Positions 1 to 5,948 of a DNA stretch of 7,332 nt are shown here, piece by piece; the first letter of the stretch is position 1, and the number at the start of each line of letters is the position of its first letter. The stretch comes from Bacteroidota bacterium (lineage in GTDB: Bacteria > Bacteroidota > Bacteroidia > Flavobacteriales_D > Crocinitomicaceae). The stretch spans positions 1 through 7,332 of the forward strand of contig JAHKAT010000374.1 in NCBI GenBank assembly GCA_018825925.1, written 5' to 3'. The notes under the pieces are model-generated. The model was not told the DNA's origin and did not search any database. It saw only the letters and a list, made by a program, of their open reading frames with translations. The position numbers were made by a program, and so were the translations under genes.

Positions 1-1459
1 CCCCCATTTTTTCAAGAAATTTTAGTTGACTATCAAGTTCTTCCTTGTTTATAGAGAGTCTTTTGATGAATTCATCTTCTTTAATTTCAAAAAATAAATC
101 AAAAATACCTGGATAGGTTCGAGATAACATGGAGATGAGTGGGGTTACCCTTTCGTTGCGCACTTGAAAAGAATAAAGCTCTGTGTTGCCTATGGCAAAT
201 TTTAATTTGGTAGGGTTGAAAAAACTATCGTTAAATTGCAGATTACCATTTAATTGCAATGCTTTCATGCAATAAAAAGTAGTCATAGGGGAAAGATTGA
301 ATTGCTTGGTTAATTTAGCTAAATCAATTTCGTAAGTTTCATCTTTACCGGATCCTATTGCAATTTTCAAATGATTGCATAAAGCTCTGTAAACCAATGT
401 CATTTCGGAGGTTTGGGGATACGAAATATCAAGCTGCTCTTGTAATTTATTCAAATCCCTTTTAGTAACAAAGGCGATGGCTTTAGAGTTTTGACCGTCT
501 CTTCCTGCTCTTCCGGCTTCTTGATAATATGCTTCAATATTATTTGGGATTTCATAATGATAAACAAATCGAACATTCGGTTTGTCGATTCCCATTCCAA
601 AAGCATTGGTAGCAACCATTACACGGACTTTGTCACTCATCCAGTCACCGAGCATCCACTCTCGGTCGGCTGTATTCATTCCACCGTGATAAATCCCTAC
701 TGGAATCTTTTTTTGATGCAATATTCGAGTGATTTCTTTAACGCTTTTTCTAGTTTGACAATAAATGATGCCAGTTTGGTTGGGATATATTTCTACCTCT
801 TCAATTATTTGAGATATTTTGTCGTCGCAAAGTCGAACCTCATAATCAAGATTATCTCTTAAAAAGGATCCTGAAAAAAGATTAGGATTTTTTAAGTGCA
901 GATGAGTGATGATATCATTTTGAACTTTAGGGGTAGCTGTTGCGGTGACTGCAATGATCGGGATTTCAGGATGCCATTGCCTTAATTCATGAATATCCAA
1001 ATAACTAGGGCGGAAGTCGTGTCCCCATTCCGAAATACAATGTGCTTCATCGACTACAATCAGACCAATCTTCATCTTTTTGAAGCGCTCTATAAATATT
1101 TTGGTTTTAAGTCTTTCTGGTGACACGTATAAAAAGGCCATGTCGCCATAAACGGCATGATCTAAGAGTATATCAACTTCCTTAAAAGTCATTCCCGAAT
1201 AGATGGCTTTAGCCTTGATCTTTTTTGATTGCAACACCTTTACTTGGTCTTGCATTAGCGCGATGAGCGGAGAGATCACTAAAGTCATGCCTTCTCTGGC
1301 TATTCCTGGTACTTGGTAGCAGATAGATTTTCCTCCACCGGTGGGTAAAAGAGCTAGAGTATCGTGACCATACAAAACGCTATTAACGATTTCAGCTTGA
1401 TTAGGTCGAAAATTATCGTAGCCCCAAAATGAATTTAATATGTCTAAAATTTTACTCAA
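1..1459 (-). CDS. recQ: RecQ-family ATP-dependent DNA helicase, 3' end cut off by window edge
   Basis: This is a superfamily 2 DNA helicase that unwinds DNA 3'-to-5' during repair and recombination in the cytoplasm. The 486 residues present show the family's motifs in order: motif 0 GYDNFRPNQ (about 13-21), Walker A TGGGKS (40-45), DEAH box (137-140), the RecQ aromatic loop SEWGHDFRPSY (143-153), motif III TATAT (172-176), motif V around ATNAFGMGID (283-292) and motif VI QEAGRAGRDG (313-322). After the helicase core (past about 335) I see no closely spaced cysteines of the canonical RecQ zinc cluster, so this looks like the zinc-less type found in Bacteroidota; the C-terminus lies outside the window. 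The start is inferred to be TTG at 1459: there is no in-frame ATG or GTG upstream, the residues before motif 0 have the expected length, and a promoter-like pair lies just upstream. The nearby ATG at 1464 stops after four codons. The gene is divergent from ilvE. Function is confident, the exact start less so. Confidence 0.95.
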   Translation of the reverse strand, partial: MSKILDILNSFWGYDNFRPNQAEIVNSVLYGHDTLALLPTGGGKSICYQVPGIAREGMTLVISPLIALMQDQVKVLQSKKIKAKAIYSGMTFKEVDILLDHAVYGDMAFLYVSPERLKTKIFIERFKKMKIGLIVVDEAHCISEWGHDFRPSYLDIHELRQWHPEIPIIAVTATATPKVQNDIITHLHLKNPNLFSGSFLRDNLDYEVRLCDDKISQIIEEVEIYPNQTGIIYCQTRKSVKEITRILHQKKIPVGIYHGGMNTADREWMLGDWMSDKVRVMVATNAFGMGIDKPNVRFVYHYEIPNNIEAYYQEAGRAGRDGQNSKAIAFVTKRDLNKLQEQLDISYPQTSEMTLVYRALCNHLKIAIGSGKDETYEIDLAKLTKQFNLSPMTTFYCMKALQLNGNLQFNDSFFNPTKLKFAIGNTELYSFQVRNERVTPLISMLSRTYPGIFDLFFEIKEDEFIKRLSINKEELDSQLKFLEKMG

Positions 1460-1483
1460 AATACATCTTATACTTGGAAAGGA

Positions 1484-1513
1484 TAAAGTTATATAGAATA
1501 TTGTCCATTCAAA
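1484..1513 (-). promoter_or_regulatory. Predicted Bacteroidota-type promoter of recQ
   Basis: On the minus strand TTTG (1513-1510) is followed after 18 bases by TAACTTTA (1491-1484), seven of eight matches to the Bacteroidota -7 consensus TAnnTTTG. Transcription would begin near 1477, leaving a leader of about 20 bases before the TTG start at 1459. That spacing supports the TTG start, because any start further upstream would lie in the promoter. Predicted from sequence only. Confidence 0.5.
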
Positions 1514-1528
1514 CTCAAAAACTTTGAG
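1514..1528. repeat. Small inverted repeat between the two divergent promoters
   Basis: CTCAAA (1514-1519) and TTTGAG (1523-1528) form a perfect 6-base inverted repeat with the spacer AAC. The right arm contains the predicted -33 element of ilvE, and the left arm begins one base beyond the -33 element of recQ. It could be an operator for a dimeric regulator controlling either gene. It is short and AT-rich, so chance is a real alternative. Confidence 0.3.
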
Positions 1529-1553
1529 AGTTACAACATTCTCAGTATCTTCG
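1523..1553 (+). promoter_or_regulatory. Predicted Bacteroidota-type promoter of ilvE
   Basis: TTTG (1523-1526) is followed after exactly 19 bases by TATCTTCG (1546-1553), one mismatch from TAnnTTTG. The predicted transcription start near 1560 gives a leader of about 12 bases before the ATG at 1572. The in-frame TTG at 1524, which would lengthen ilvE by 16 residues, sits inside the -33 element and is therefore unlikely to be a start codon. Confidence 0.55.
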
Positions 1554-1571
1554 CGCCAAGAAAATTTAGCT

Positions 1572-2642
1572 ATGATTAAAGACATCCTTGATATAAAAGT
1601 TACTCGTGCCGTTGAATCAAAACTACCTCAAGTAGATTGGGAAAATCTACCTTTCGGTAAAGTGTTTTCTGATCATATGTTAGTGATGGATTACAAAGAT
1701 GGAGCTTGGCAAACACCAGAAGTTTTGCCTTTTACTAATTTATCTTTGCATCCCGCAGTTTCTGTAATTCACTACGGTCAGTCAATTTTTGAAGGATTAA
1801 AAGCGAATAGAACTGAGAGTGGTGATATCTTTTTGTTCCGACCAGACATGAATGGACGTCGTTTGCAAGAGTCTTGTGAGCGCATGTGCATGCCAGAAAT
1901 TCCGGTTGATTTATTTGTAGAATGTACACGTAAATTGGTGGAAGTGGATCAAAATTGGATTCCTAATAAAAAAGGATACTCACTTTATATACGACCAATA
2001 ATCTTTGCAACCGATGAATACATTGGAATTCGTCCTTCTGAAACCTATAAATTCATGATTTTCACTTGTCCAGTTGGAGCGTATTACTCTGAACCGGTGA
2101 ATGTTAAAATAGAAGAGTATTACACTAGAGCCGCTGCGGGTGGTGTGGGAAGAGCGAAAACAGCTGGAAATTATGCCGCTAGTTTGTACCCAGCTAAATT
2201 AGCCCAAGAGCAAGGATATCATCAATTAATATGGACTGATGCAAGTACCCACGAGTACATTGAAGAGTCGGGAACAATGAATATCATGTTCCAAATTGGT
2301 GGAAAATTGATTACACCAAGTGAGGATAGCGATACCATTTTAAGAGGAATTACCAAAAGATCAGTGATTGAATTGGTTCAATCTTGGGGCATTGAAGTAG
2401 AAGAAAGAAAGGTTAGTGTTAAAGAAATTGTTGAGGCCGCTCGATCAGGAAAATTGGAAGATGCTTTTGGAATAGGAACAGCTGCAACGATTGCCCATAT
2501 AGCTAAAATGGGGTATCGAGATGAAGTATTTCATTTAAAACCATTAGAGGAAAGACCAATTTCGAACTCAATTAAGGAGACTCTGAACGATATTAAATTG
2601 GGAATTAAACCCGACACCTTAAACTGGTGCTTGAAAGTTTAA
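1572..2642 (+). CDS. ilvE: Branched-chain amino acid aminotransferase (class IV PLP enzyme, group II)
   Basis: This cytoplasmic pyridoxal-phosphate enzyme exchanges amino groups between glutamate/2-oxoglutarate and leucine, isoleucine or valine. It is the last step of branched-chain amino acid synthesis and the first of breakdown. The protein has 356 residues, the normal size. Visible signatures are HYGQSIFEGLKA (67-78), the phosphate-side arginine region YIRPIIFATD (139-148), the Schiff-base lysine K196 in GRAKTAGNYAAS, and EESGTMNIMF (231-240) with the conserved glutamate before GTMN (E232) at the cofactor. TILRGITKRSV (255-265) and GIGTAATI (300-307) complete the cofactor site. The eukaryote-like group II (BCAT) pattern is usual in Bacteroidota. 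I chose the ATG at 1572 over an in-frame TTG at 1524 because the extra 16 residues would be encoded by the promoter and leader and do not resemble the family. No Shine-Dalgarno site is evident. The gene stands alone: recQ is divergent and a strong terminator follows. No biosynthetic ilv or leu partner is in view. Confidence 0.96.
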   Translation: MIKDILDIKVTRAVESKLPQVDWENLPFGKVFSDHMLVMDYKDGAWQTPEVLPFTNLSLHPAVSVIHYGQSIFEGLKANRTESGDIFLFRPDMNGRRLQESCERMCMPEIPVDLFVECTRKLVEVDQNWIPNKKGYSLYIRPIIFATDEYIGIRPSETYKFMIFTCPVGAYYSEPVNVKIEEYYTRAAAGGVGRAKTAGNYAASLYPAKLAQEQGYHQLIWTDASTHEYIEESGTMNIMFQIGGKLITPSEDSDTILRGITKRSVIELVQSWGIEVEERKVSVKEIVEAARSGKLEDAFGIGTAATIAHIAKMGYRDEVFHLKPLEERPISNSIKETLNDIKLGIKPDTLNWCLKV

Positions 2643-2658
2643 TTCTACAATTTCTATT

Positions 2659-2685
2659 AAGGCCTCATTTTTTGAGGCTTTTTTT
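2659..2685 (+). terminator. Intrinsic terminator of ilvE
   Basis: A 9-base-pair stem (one G-T pair) is formed by AAGGCCTCA (2659-2667) and TGAGGCTTT (2673-2681) around a five-T loop, and a T run continues to 2685. It begins 17 bases after the ilvE stop codon. This is a textbook rho-independent terminator, so ilvE is expected to be transcribed separately from the gene at 2727. Confidence 0.85.
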
Positions 2686-2700
2686 ATGGAATATTTTTTG
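2671..2700 (+). promoter_or_regulatory. Possible promoter of the 2727-4037 gene, overlapping the ilvE terminator
   Basis: TTTG (2671-2674), formed by the loop and 3' arm of the terminator hairpin, is followed after 17 bases by TATTTTTTG (2692-2700), which fits TAnnTTTG apart from one extra T. The start would fall near 2707, about 20 bases before the ATG at 2727. T-rich DNA makes such matches easy to find by chance, so this is tentative. Confidence 0.35.
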
Positions 2701-2726
2701 ATTTCGCATCTAAATCATAAAAAGCG

Positions 2727-4037
2727 ATGAGAATTTCATTTTTTATATTAACCATCTTTTTGTCATTTTCGGGGCAAGCACAGGAACTTGTATTGCGCGT
2801 AATTTCTGTGGTGGACCGGCGGCCCATATCCTCGGCGGTCATCACTATTTCTGATGAAAATTCAATAAAACTGATTGATCGAACTGACTCCAACGGGGTT
2901 ATTCATTTCAAAAATTTAGGCTTGGGAAAATTTCTTTTATCAATTAAACATGTTGATTATCAGGAATTGGTGAGGGATTTGATTTTTAAAAAAATTCCAT
3001 CAGATACAATTCAGTTGTTTCTTAGACCTATAAAAATTCAAAATTTAGCAGAGGTAAAAATAAAAGCAGCCGGTCGGCCTGATACGCTTTATGCCAAACA
3101 AGAAGTTCAAGTAGATGATTTCGCTATTCTTAAGAATGGAGATTTATTGGTAGTTACGCATACAAAATTTAAAAAAAATGATGCTGAAGTCGTTTTGTTT
3201 AACTCTGAAATAGAACAAAAAGTAAAAATTGATGCTCCCGTTAAAGGTATGTATAGAGATTTTGACGGACGTATTTACCTGCAAAATGAGGATAAAGCGG
3301 AAATAATAAGGGTGGAGAAAAATCGTATTTTCTTGGATTCTATTGACGATACAGAATTTAAACAAAACGTTGTGCCTATCGTGGGACGTTACAAAGATCT
3401 CATTTATATCAGTGATTATCAATATCATTATCCCGAGGTGAATTATTATAAGTTTCAGAAGGATGACACGCTTTATTATTCGATTGCTAAAATTCGCGAT
3501 GCCTTAATGATGGAGTTGTATCGTTCTGAATACAAATGGGTAGATGTTCGGACGAAAATTTGGGCAAAAGAAAAAGAAATCGAAACAGGTATCGATGCGG
3601 AAATATGGGTCGGAGCAAACTATTTTACAAGTTCATTGTATTATCAGCCTGTTTATGCACCATTTTTTATCAAAGACAGGGAAATTTTAATTTTCAATTA
3701 TTATGAGGACAGAATGTATCGATATAATTTAAATGGTGAACTACTTGAATCAGTGTATATTAATCATCATTACAAGCCAGAGAAAACTGGGTGGAAATCT
3801 TTAATTCAAGATCAAAAAACAAAAGAAATATTTGCTGTTTATTCCATCAACGAGAAATCGTTCTTAGGCAAAGTGAATACGGATACTGGTGAAGTTTTAG
3901 AAAAAACGCAACTATTTTTTAAAGGAGCTAAGAAAATACAAGTTTTTGACCACCATGTTTTCTACATCTATCGTCCTTTCGAGAGCATACAAACCAATTA
4001 TTTGTACAAAGAACGACTACCTTTCAATGTTCGATAA
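2727..4037 (+). CDS. Exported protein of unknown function with an N-terminal carboxypeptidase-regulatory-like domain
   Basis: I do not recognise a named family over the full length of 436 residues. Residues 1-19 form a typical signal peptide: a basic start, a hydrophobic core FFILTIFLSF and a likely cut near GQAQ, without a lipobox cysteine. Residues about 20-100 resemble the carboxypeptidase-regulatory-like (CarboxypepD_reg/CNA-B type) beta-sandwich common in exported Bacteroidota proteins: LRVISVVDRRPISSAVI, then DSNGVIHFKNLGLGKFLLSI, then LAEVKIKA, which is close to the EVVVTA-like ending of such domains. The remaining about 320 residues are rich in alternating beta-like segments such as AILKNGDLLVV and EILIFNYYEDRMYRYNLNGE, which would suit a beta-propeller, but I cannot prove a fold. 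It is probably periplasmic or on the cell surface. ATG at 2727 gives the signal peptide directly. The gene is isolated between the ilvE terminator and a convergent endonuclease gene, so context does not give a role. Confidence 0.85.
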   Translation: MRISFFILTIFLSFSGQAQELVLRVISVVDRRPISSAVITISDENSIKLIDRTDSNGVIHFKNLGLGKFLLSIKHVDYQELVRDLIFKKIPSDTIQLFLRPIKIQNLAEVKIKAAGRPDTLYAKQEVQVDDFAILKNGDLLVVTHTKFKKNDAEVVLFNSEIEQKVKIDAPVKGMYRDFDGRIYLQNEDKAEIIRVEKNRIFLDSIDDTEFKQNVVPIVGRYKDLIYISDYQYHYPEVNYYKFQKDDTLYYSIAKIRDALMMELYRSEYKWVDVRTKIWAKEKEIETGIDAEIWVGANYFTSSLYYQPVYAPFFIKDREILIFNYYEDRMYRYNLNGELLESVYINHHYKPEKTGWKSLIQDQKTKEIFAVYSINEKSFLGKVNTDTGEVLEKTQLFFKGAKKIQVFDHHVFYIYRPFESIQTNYLYKERLPFNVR

Positions 4038-4982
4038 TTAATACTTCAATCGGATAGTTACTGGCAGATGATCGCTATATCCTCCAAGATATTTGCCGGA
4101 ATATGTCCTAAAAGGAACAGGTTTACCTTTAAAATCTGAAATTAAAAAATCATCTTCTATTATCCTTCCTAGTCCGTCTATTCTTAATTTTCTTTTTCCT
4201 TTTAAGCTTTCTGAAACAAAGAGGTGATCGAGAATATTCCATTCCCCTTTATATTCATTTGTCCCTCCATATTTGCCTGAGGTTCTTAGAATCATCGGTT
4301 CTAAAAGGGTGTCAATCAGTTGAACCGAATTGTTTTCTGGATAATCATTTAAATCACCCATCAATATAATTTTAGAATTTGGGTCTTGACTCATCAATGA
4401 ATCAAGATAAATTCGAACATTTCGTGCAGCTTCCATACGATGTGGTTCGGTTGCTTCCTGCCCACCGCTGCGACTAGGCCAATGGTTGACAATCACGTGC
4501 AAGGGTTGATTCTTAACTTTAAACTCTGCGCATAAAATATCTCTTGTAAAGTCAGCTTTTCCATTTCGGTCTAAAATAAACCTCAAGTAAGTGGTGTTTT
4601 GAAGTGAAAAAATAGTGGGGTCATACAAAAGGGCAACATCAATGCCGCGTTCATCTAAACTTTCTTTGTGAATGATTTCTAATTTTTTGTTTCCTGAATC
4701 AATTAATGCTTCGAGCACAGCCCTATTTTCTATTTCCGCTAAACCAACTATACCAAGATAGGGTAGAGAGTTAAAAACTTCTTGTATGTGACTTAATTTC
4801 TCATTAAACCGCTCGGTATTCCACAGTTTTTTTCCGGCCGGCAAAAAATCTTCGTCATTTTTATCAGGGGCATTAATCGTATCGAATAAATTTTCGACAT
4901 TATAAAATAAGACATCCACTTTTTGACTATGAAAGTAGGGAATACTCAAAAATAAAAATCCGAAGAAGATAATGGTTTTCAT
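4038..4982 (-). CDS. Exported endonuclease/exonuclease/phosphatase-family hydrolase
   Basis: The 314-residue product belongs to the metal-dependent EEP superfamily (DNase I, exonuclease III, sphingomyelinase and inositol phosphatases). After a signal peptide (residues 1 to about 19, hydrophobic core IIFFGFLFLSIPYF, no lipobox cysteine) it shows YNVENLFD (27-34), the metal-site glutamate in GLAEIEN (80-86), RGIDVALLY (112-120), the histidine motif NHWPSRSGG (166-174), GDLND (209-213), NILDHLF (249-255) and the final catalytic GGYSDHLPV (300-308). All core catalytic residues are therefore present and the enzyme should be active. The GLAEIEN and NHWPSRSGG variants are typical of a Bacteroidota secreted nuclease/phosphatase-like subgroup. 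The substrate is not determined: extracellular DNA, RNA or a phosphoester are all possible. The ATG at 4982 gives the signal peptide at once. Its stop abuts that of the convergent gene at 4037. Its upstream region carries a strong hairpin that might attenuate transcription. Confidence 0.92.
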   Translation of the reverse strand: MKTIIFFGFLFLSIPYFHSQKVDVLFYNVENLFDTINAPDKNDEDFLPAGKKLWNTERFNEKLSHIQEVFNSLPYLGIVGLAEIENRAVLEALIDSGNKKLEIIHKESLDERGIDVALLYDPTIFSLQNTTYLRFILDRNGKADFTRDILCAEFKVKNQPLHVIVNHWPSRSGGQEATEPHRMEAARNVRIYLDSLMSQDPNSKIILMGDLNDYPENNSVQLIDTLLEPMILRTSGKYGGTNEYKGEWNILDHLFVSESLKGKRKLRIDGLGRIIEDDFLISDFKGKPVPFRTYSGKYLGGYSDHLPVTIRLKY

Positions 4983-5020
4983 CTTTTAAATGTAGGAAAG
5001 AAATTTTGGATGTACTCGTG

Positions 5021-5053
5021 AAGTGTAAAATAGTGCCTTCAAGTTTAAAATAG
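5021..5053. repeat. Imperfect 13-base direct repeat, period 20
   Basis: AAGTGTAAAATAG (5021-5033) and AAGTTTAAAATAG (5041-5053) differ at one base and start exactly 20 bases apart, about two helix turns. The second copy runs into the lower stem of the hairpin at 5052-5085. Read on the minus strand these are CTATTTTAAACTT, which includes the T-rich tail of the hairpin, followed by CTATTTTACACTT. It could be two binding sites on one face of the helix or a simple duplication. Confidence 0.5.
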
Positions 5054-5108
5054 AAAGAGGGCCTACTTGTATAAGCCCTCTTTCTTTACCTAACCTAACC
5101 ACCTAAAT
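5047..5108 (-). ncRNA. Candidate small RNA or leader RNA ending in a hairpin
   Basis: On the minus strand a promoter-like element at 5122-5115 would start a transcript near 5108. The RNA would be about 60 bases. It begins with a purine-rich segment containing four GG steps (5103-5089), then AAAG, then the strong hairpin (5085-5052) and a short T-rich tail (to 5047). No open reading frame fits within it. That order (promoter, unstructured purine-rich seed, terminator-like hairpin) is what a small regulatory RNA would have. Equally it could be the attenuated 5' leader of the endonuclease gene, whose ATG lies at 4982. I cannot assign it to a known RNA family. This is inference from layout, not from an observed transcript. 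Confidence 0.35.
5052..5085 (-). terminator. Strong GC-rich hairpin, probable terminator or attenuator
   Basis: AGAAAGAGGGC (5052-5062) pairs perfectly with GCCCTCTTTCT (5075-5085): 11 base pairs with a 12-base loop. It is by far the most stable structure in this AT-rich interval. On the minus strand it is followed by ATTTTAAA, a weak terminator tail; on the plus strand the tail is TTACC, which is poorer, so the minus orientation is preferred. It lies about 70 bases upstream of the endonuclease start and points in the same direction. Confidence 0.6.
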
Positions 5109-5114
5109 CAGTTG

Positions 5115-5141
5115 CAATATAAGGATTTTTTAACGTTAAAA
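5115..5141 (-). promoter_or_regulatory. Possible promoter with adjacent perfect palindrome
   Basis: On the minus strand TATATTG (5121-5115) is close to the Bacteroidota -7 element. No TTTG lies at the right distance. Instead a perfect 14-base palindrome TTTTAACGTTAAAA (5128-5141) sits immediately upstream, followed by further GTTAAAA/TTTTAAC-type words to about 5172. An activator binding the palindrome could replace a weak -33 element. In such AT-rich DNA the call is tentative. Confidence 0.3.
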
Positions 5142-5336
5142 CTAGTTAAAAACTAATTATTTAATTTTAACTTTTCATAAAGTTGATTTAATTATCTGTT
5201 TTATAATAGTTTATGTTCGTTTTTGGTTGGTGTTTTTTTATTGTATAATTGTTGTTTTTTACCTATTAAATGAGCTTGAAATGAACAAAAAATGTTTCAT
5301 TAGATTCAAGTGAAAGTAGAAAGTCCATTGTTTTAA

Positions 5337-5948
5337 TTAACCCTCTGTGTCTATAATTTTTTTTCGGATTATTGGTCCTTGTTCGAAAAGATGGTGTAAA
5401 ATACTCCAATAATCCTCTAGTTCATTAAGAGATTTTATTAAAGGTAGGTCATTGTTTTTAATTAAAAAAGTTTCGGGGAATTGTTCTAATTTCTCTAATT
5501 GAAAAATAGGGTTGTTTTCAAAAATTAAATTCAGCTTTCAATGATTGTTTAACCAAGCGAGCACTCTATTGTTCCAGTCGATTAATTTGGAATTTTTAAA
5601 ATCAAAAAAATGATTTAGTTCGTACAAATAATGCTCGAAATAAGGTGAATTGTTGTAAGCTGTTTTGAGTGTTTCAATGTGAACTTTTTGCCAGTTTGTA
5701 GAGCAATCAATTTCTATGTCCTCTGTAATTGTTTTTGAACCGTTTGGTTTTCTAACAGGAATTGTAAGAAGTATAGGAGAGTTGGCTCCATTGACCAAGT
5801 ATCTGTTTCTCAGAGTCTGTTTGGGGTAAGTTTCCTTACTTTCAATAAAAAAATGTTTCTCGGCACCGCAATGTTGCAAGTATTTTAAACTTGGAAAACA
5901 AGCGGAGGGGAGTTGGTTTATTTGATTAATTTGAAAATTCTCTCCCAT
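5337..5948 (-). pseudogene. WbqC-family protein gene interrupted by one in-frame TGA
   Basis: The WbqC-like family (often found in O-antigen or polysaccharide loci; biochemical role not settled) is recognised from FPSLKYLQH (18-26), the YPKQTLRNRY motif (41-50), LLTIPV (60-65) and the block from NWQKVH to SPYFEHY (85-107). Translation from ATG 5948 stops at TGA 5538-5540 after 136 residues, well short of the family's usual about 200. The same frame then stays open for 66 codons to TAA at 5337-5339, and that part looks like the family's C-terminus: FQLEKLEQF and, near the end, SILHHLFEQGP. The total with one residue at the TGA is 203. ATG 5948 is preferred to an in-frame upstream alternative at 5981 because it is nearer the conserved start and follows GGAATAAG; there is no later Met. 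The reading frame overlaps the end of lepB by 31 bases, implying cotranscription. It may be a decayed gene, a functional truncated protein, a readthrough case or a sequencing error. Confidence 0.75.

Larger units (their letters stand above)
4983..5336. other. Non-coding interval with hairpin, GG repeats and promoter-like sequence
   Basis: I find no convincing protein gene in these 354 bases. The left part (5021-5108) holds a direct repeat, a strong hairpin and a CC/GG repeat tract. The centre (5109-5160) is very AT-rich with a 14-base palindrome and a promoter-like element. The stretch 5160-5336 is T-rich with no clear structure except a weak AT hairpin (arms 5280-5287 and 5293-5301, one bulge) that might end wbqC transcription. 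A 20-codon minus-strand reading frame at 5266-5328 is too short to support. Confidence 0.7.

Noticed and set aside
491..862. Plus-strand reading frame of 123 codons
   Set aside because: Lies antisense to the conserved helicase motifs of recQ, resembles no protein and has no start context.
1524..1571. N-terminal extension of ilvE from TTG 1524
   Set aside because: The TTG is part of the predicted -33 element and the 16 extra residues have no counterpart in the aminotransferase family.
2805..2842. Short GC-rich patch inside the exported-protein gene
   Set aside because: It codes in frame for the conserved-looking VVDRRPISSAV segment, so it needs no transfer or element to explain it.
2684..2893. 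Minus-strand reading frame of 69 codons opposite the start of the exported-protein gene
   Set aside because: Overlaps a better supported signal peptide and domain on the other strand; low-complexity product without family likeness.
3144..3428. Minus-strand reading frame of 94 codons
   Set aside because: Antisense shadow of the 2727-4037 gene; hydrophobic composition arises from reading AT-rich codons backwards.
5280..5301. AT-rich imperfect hairpin as terminator of the lepB-wbqC transcript
   Set aside because: Only weak pairs with one bulge and no T run after it on the minus strand; mentioned in the interval description but not called.
5266..5328. 20-codon minus-strand reading frame just after the WbqC gene
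   Set aside because: Too short to judge, no conserved feature, no ribosome binding signal; expected by chance in this DNA.
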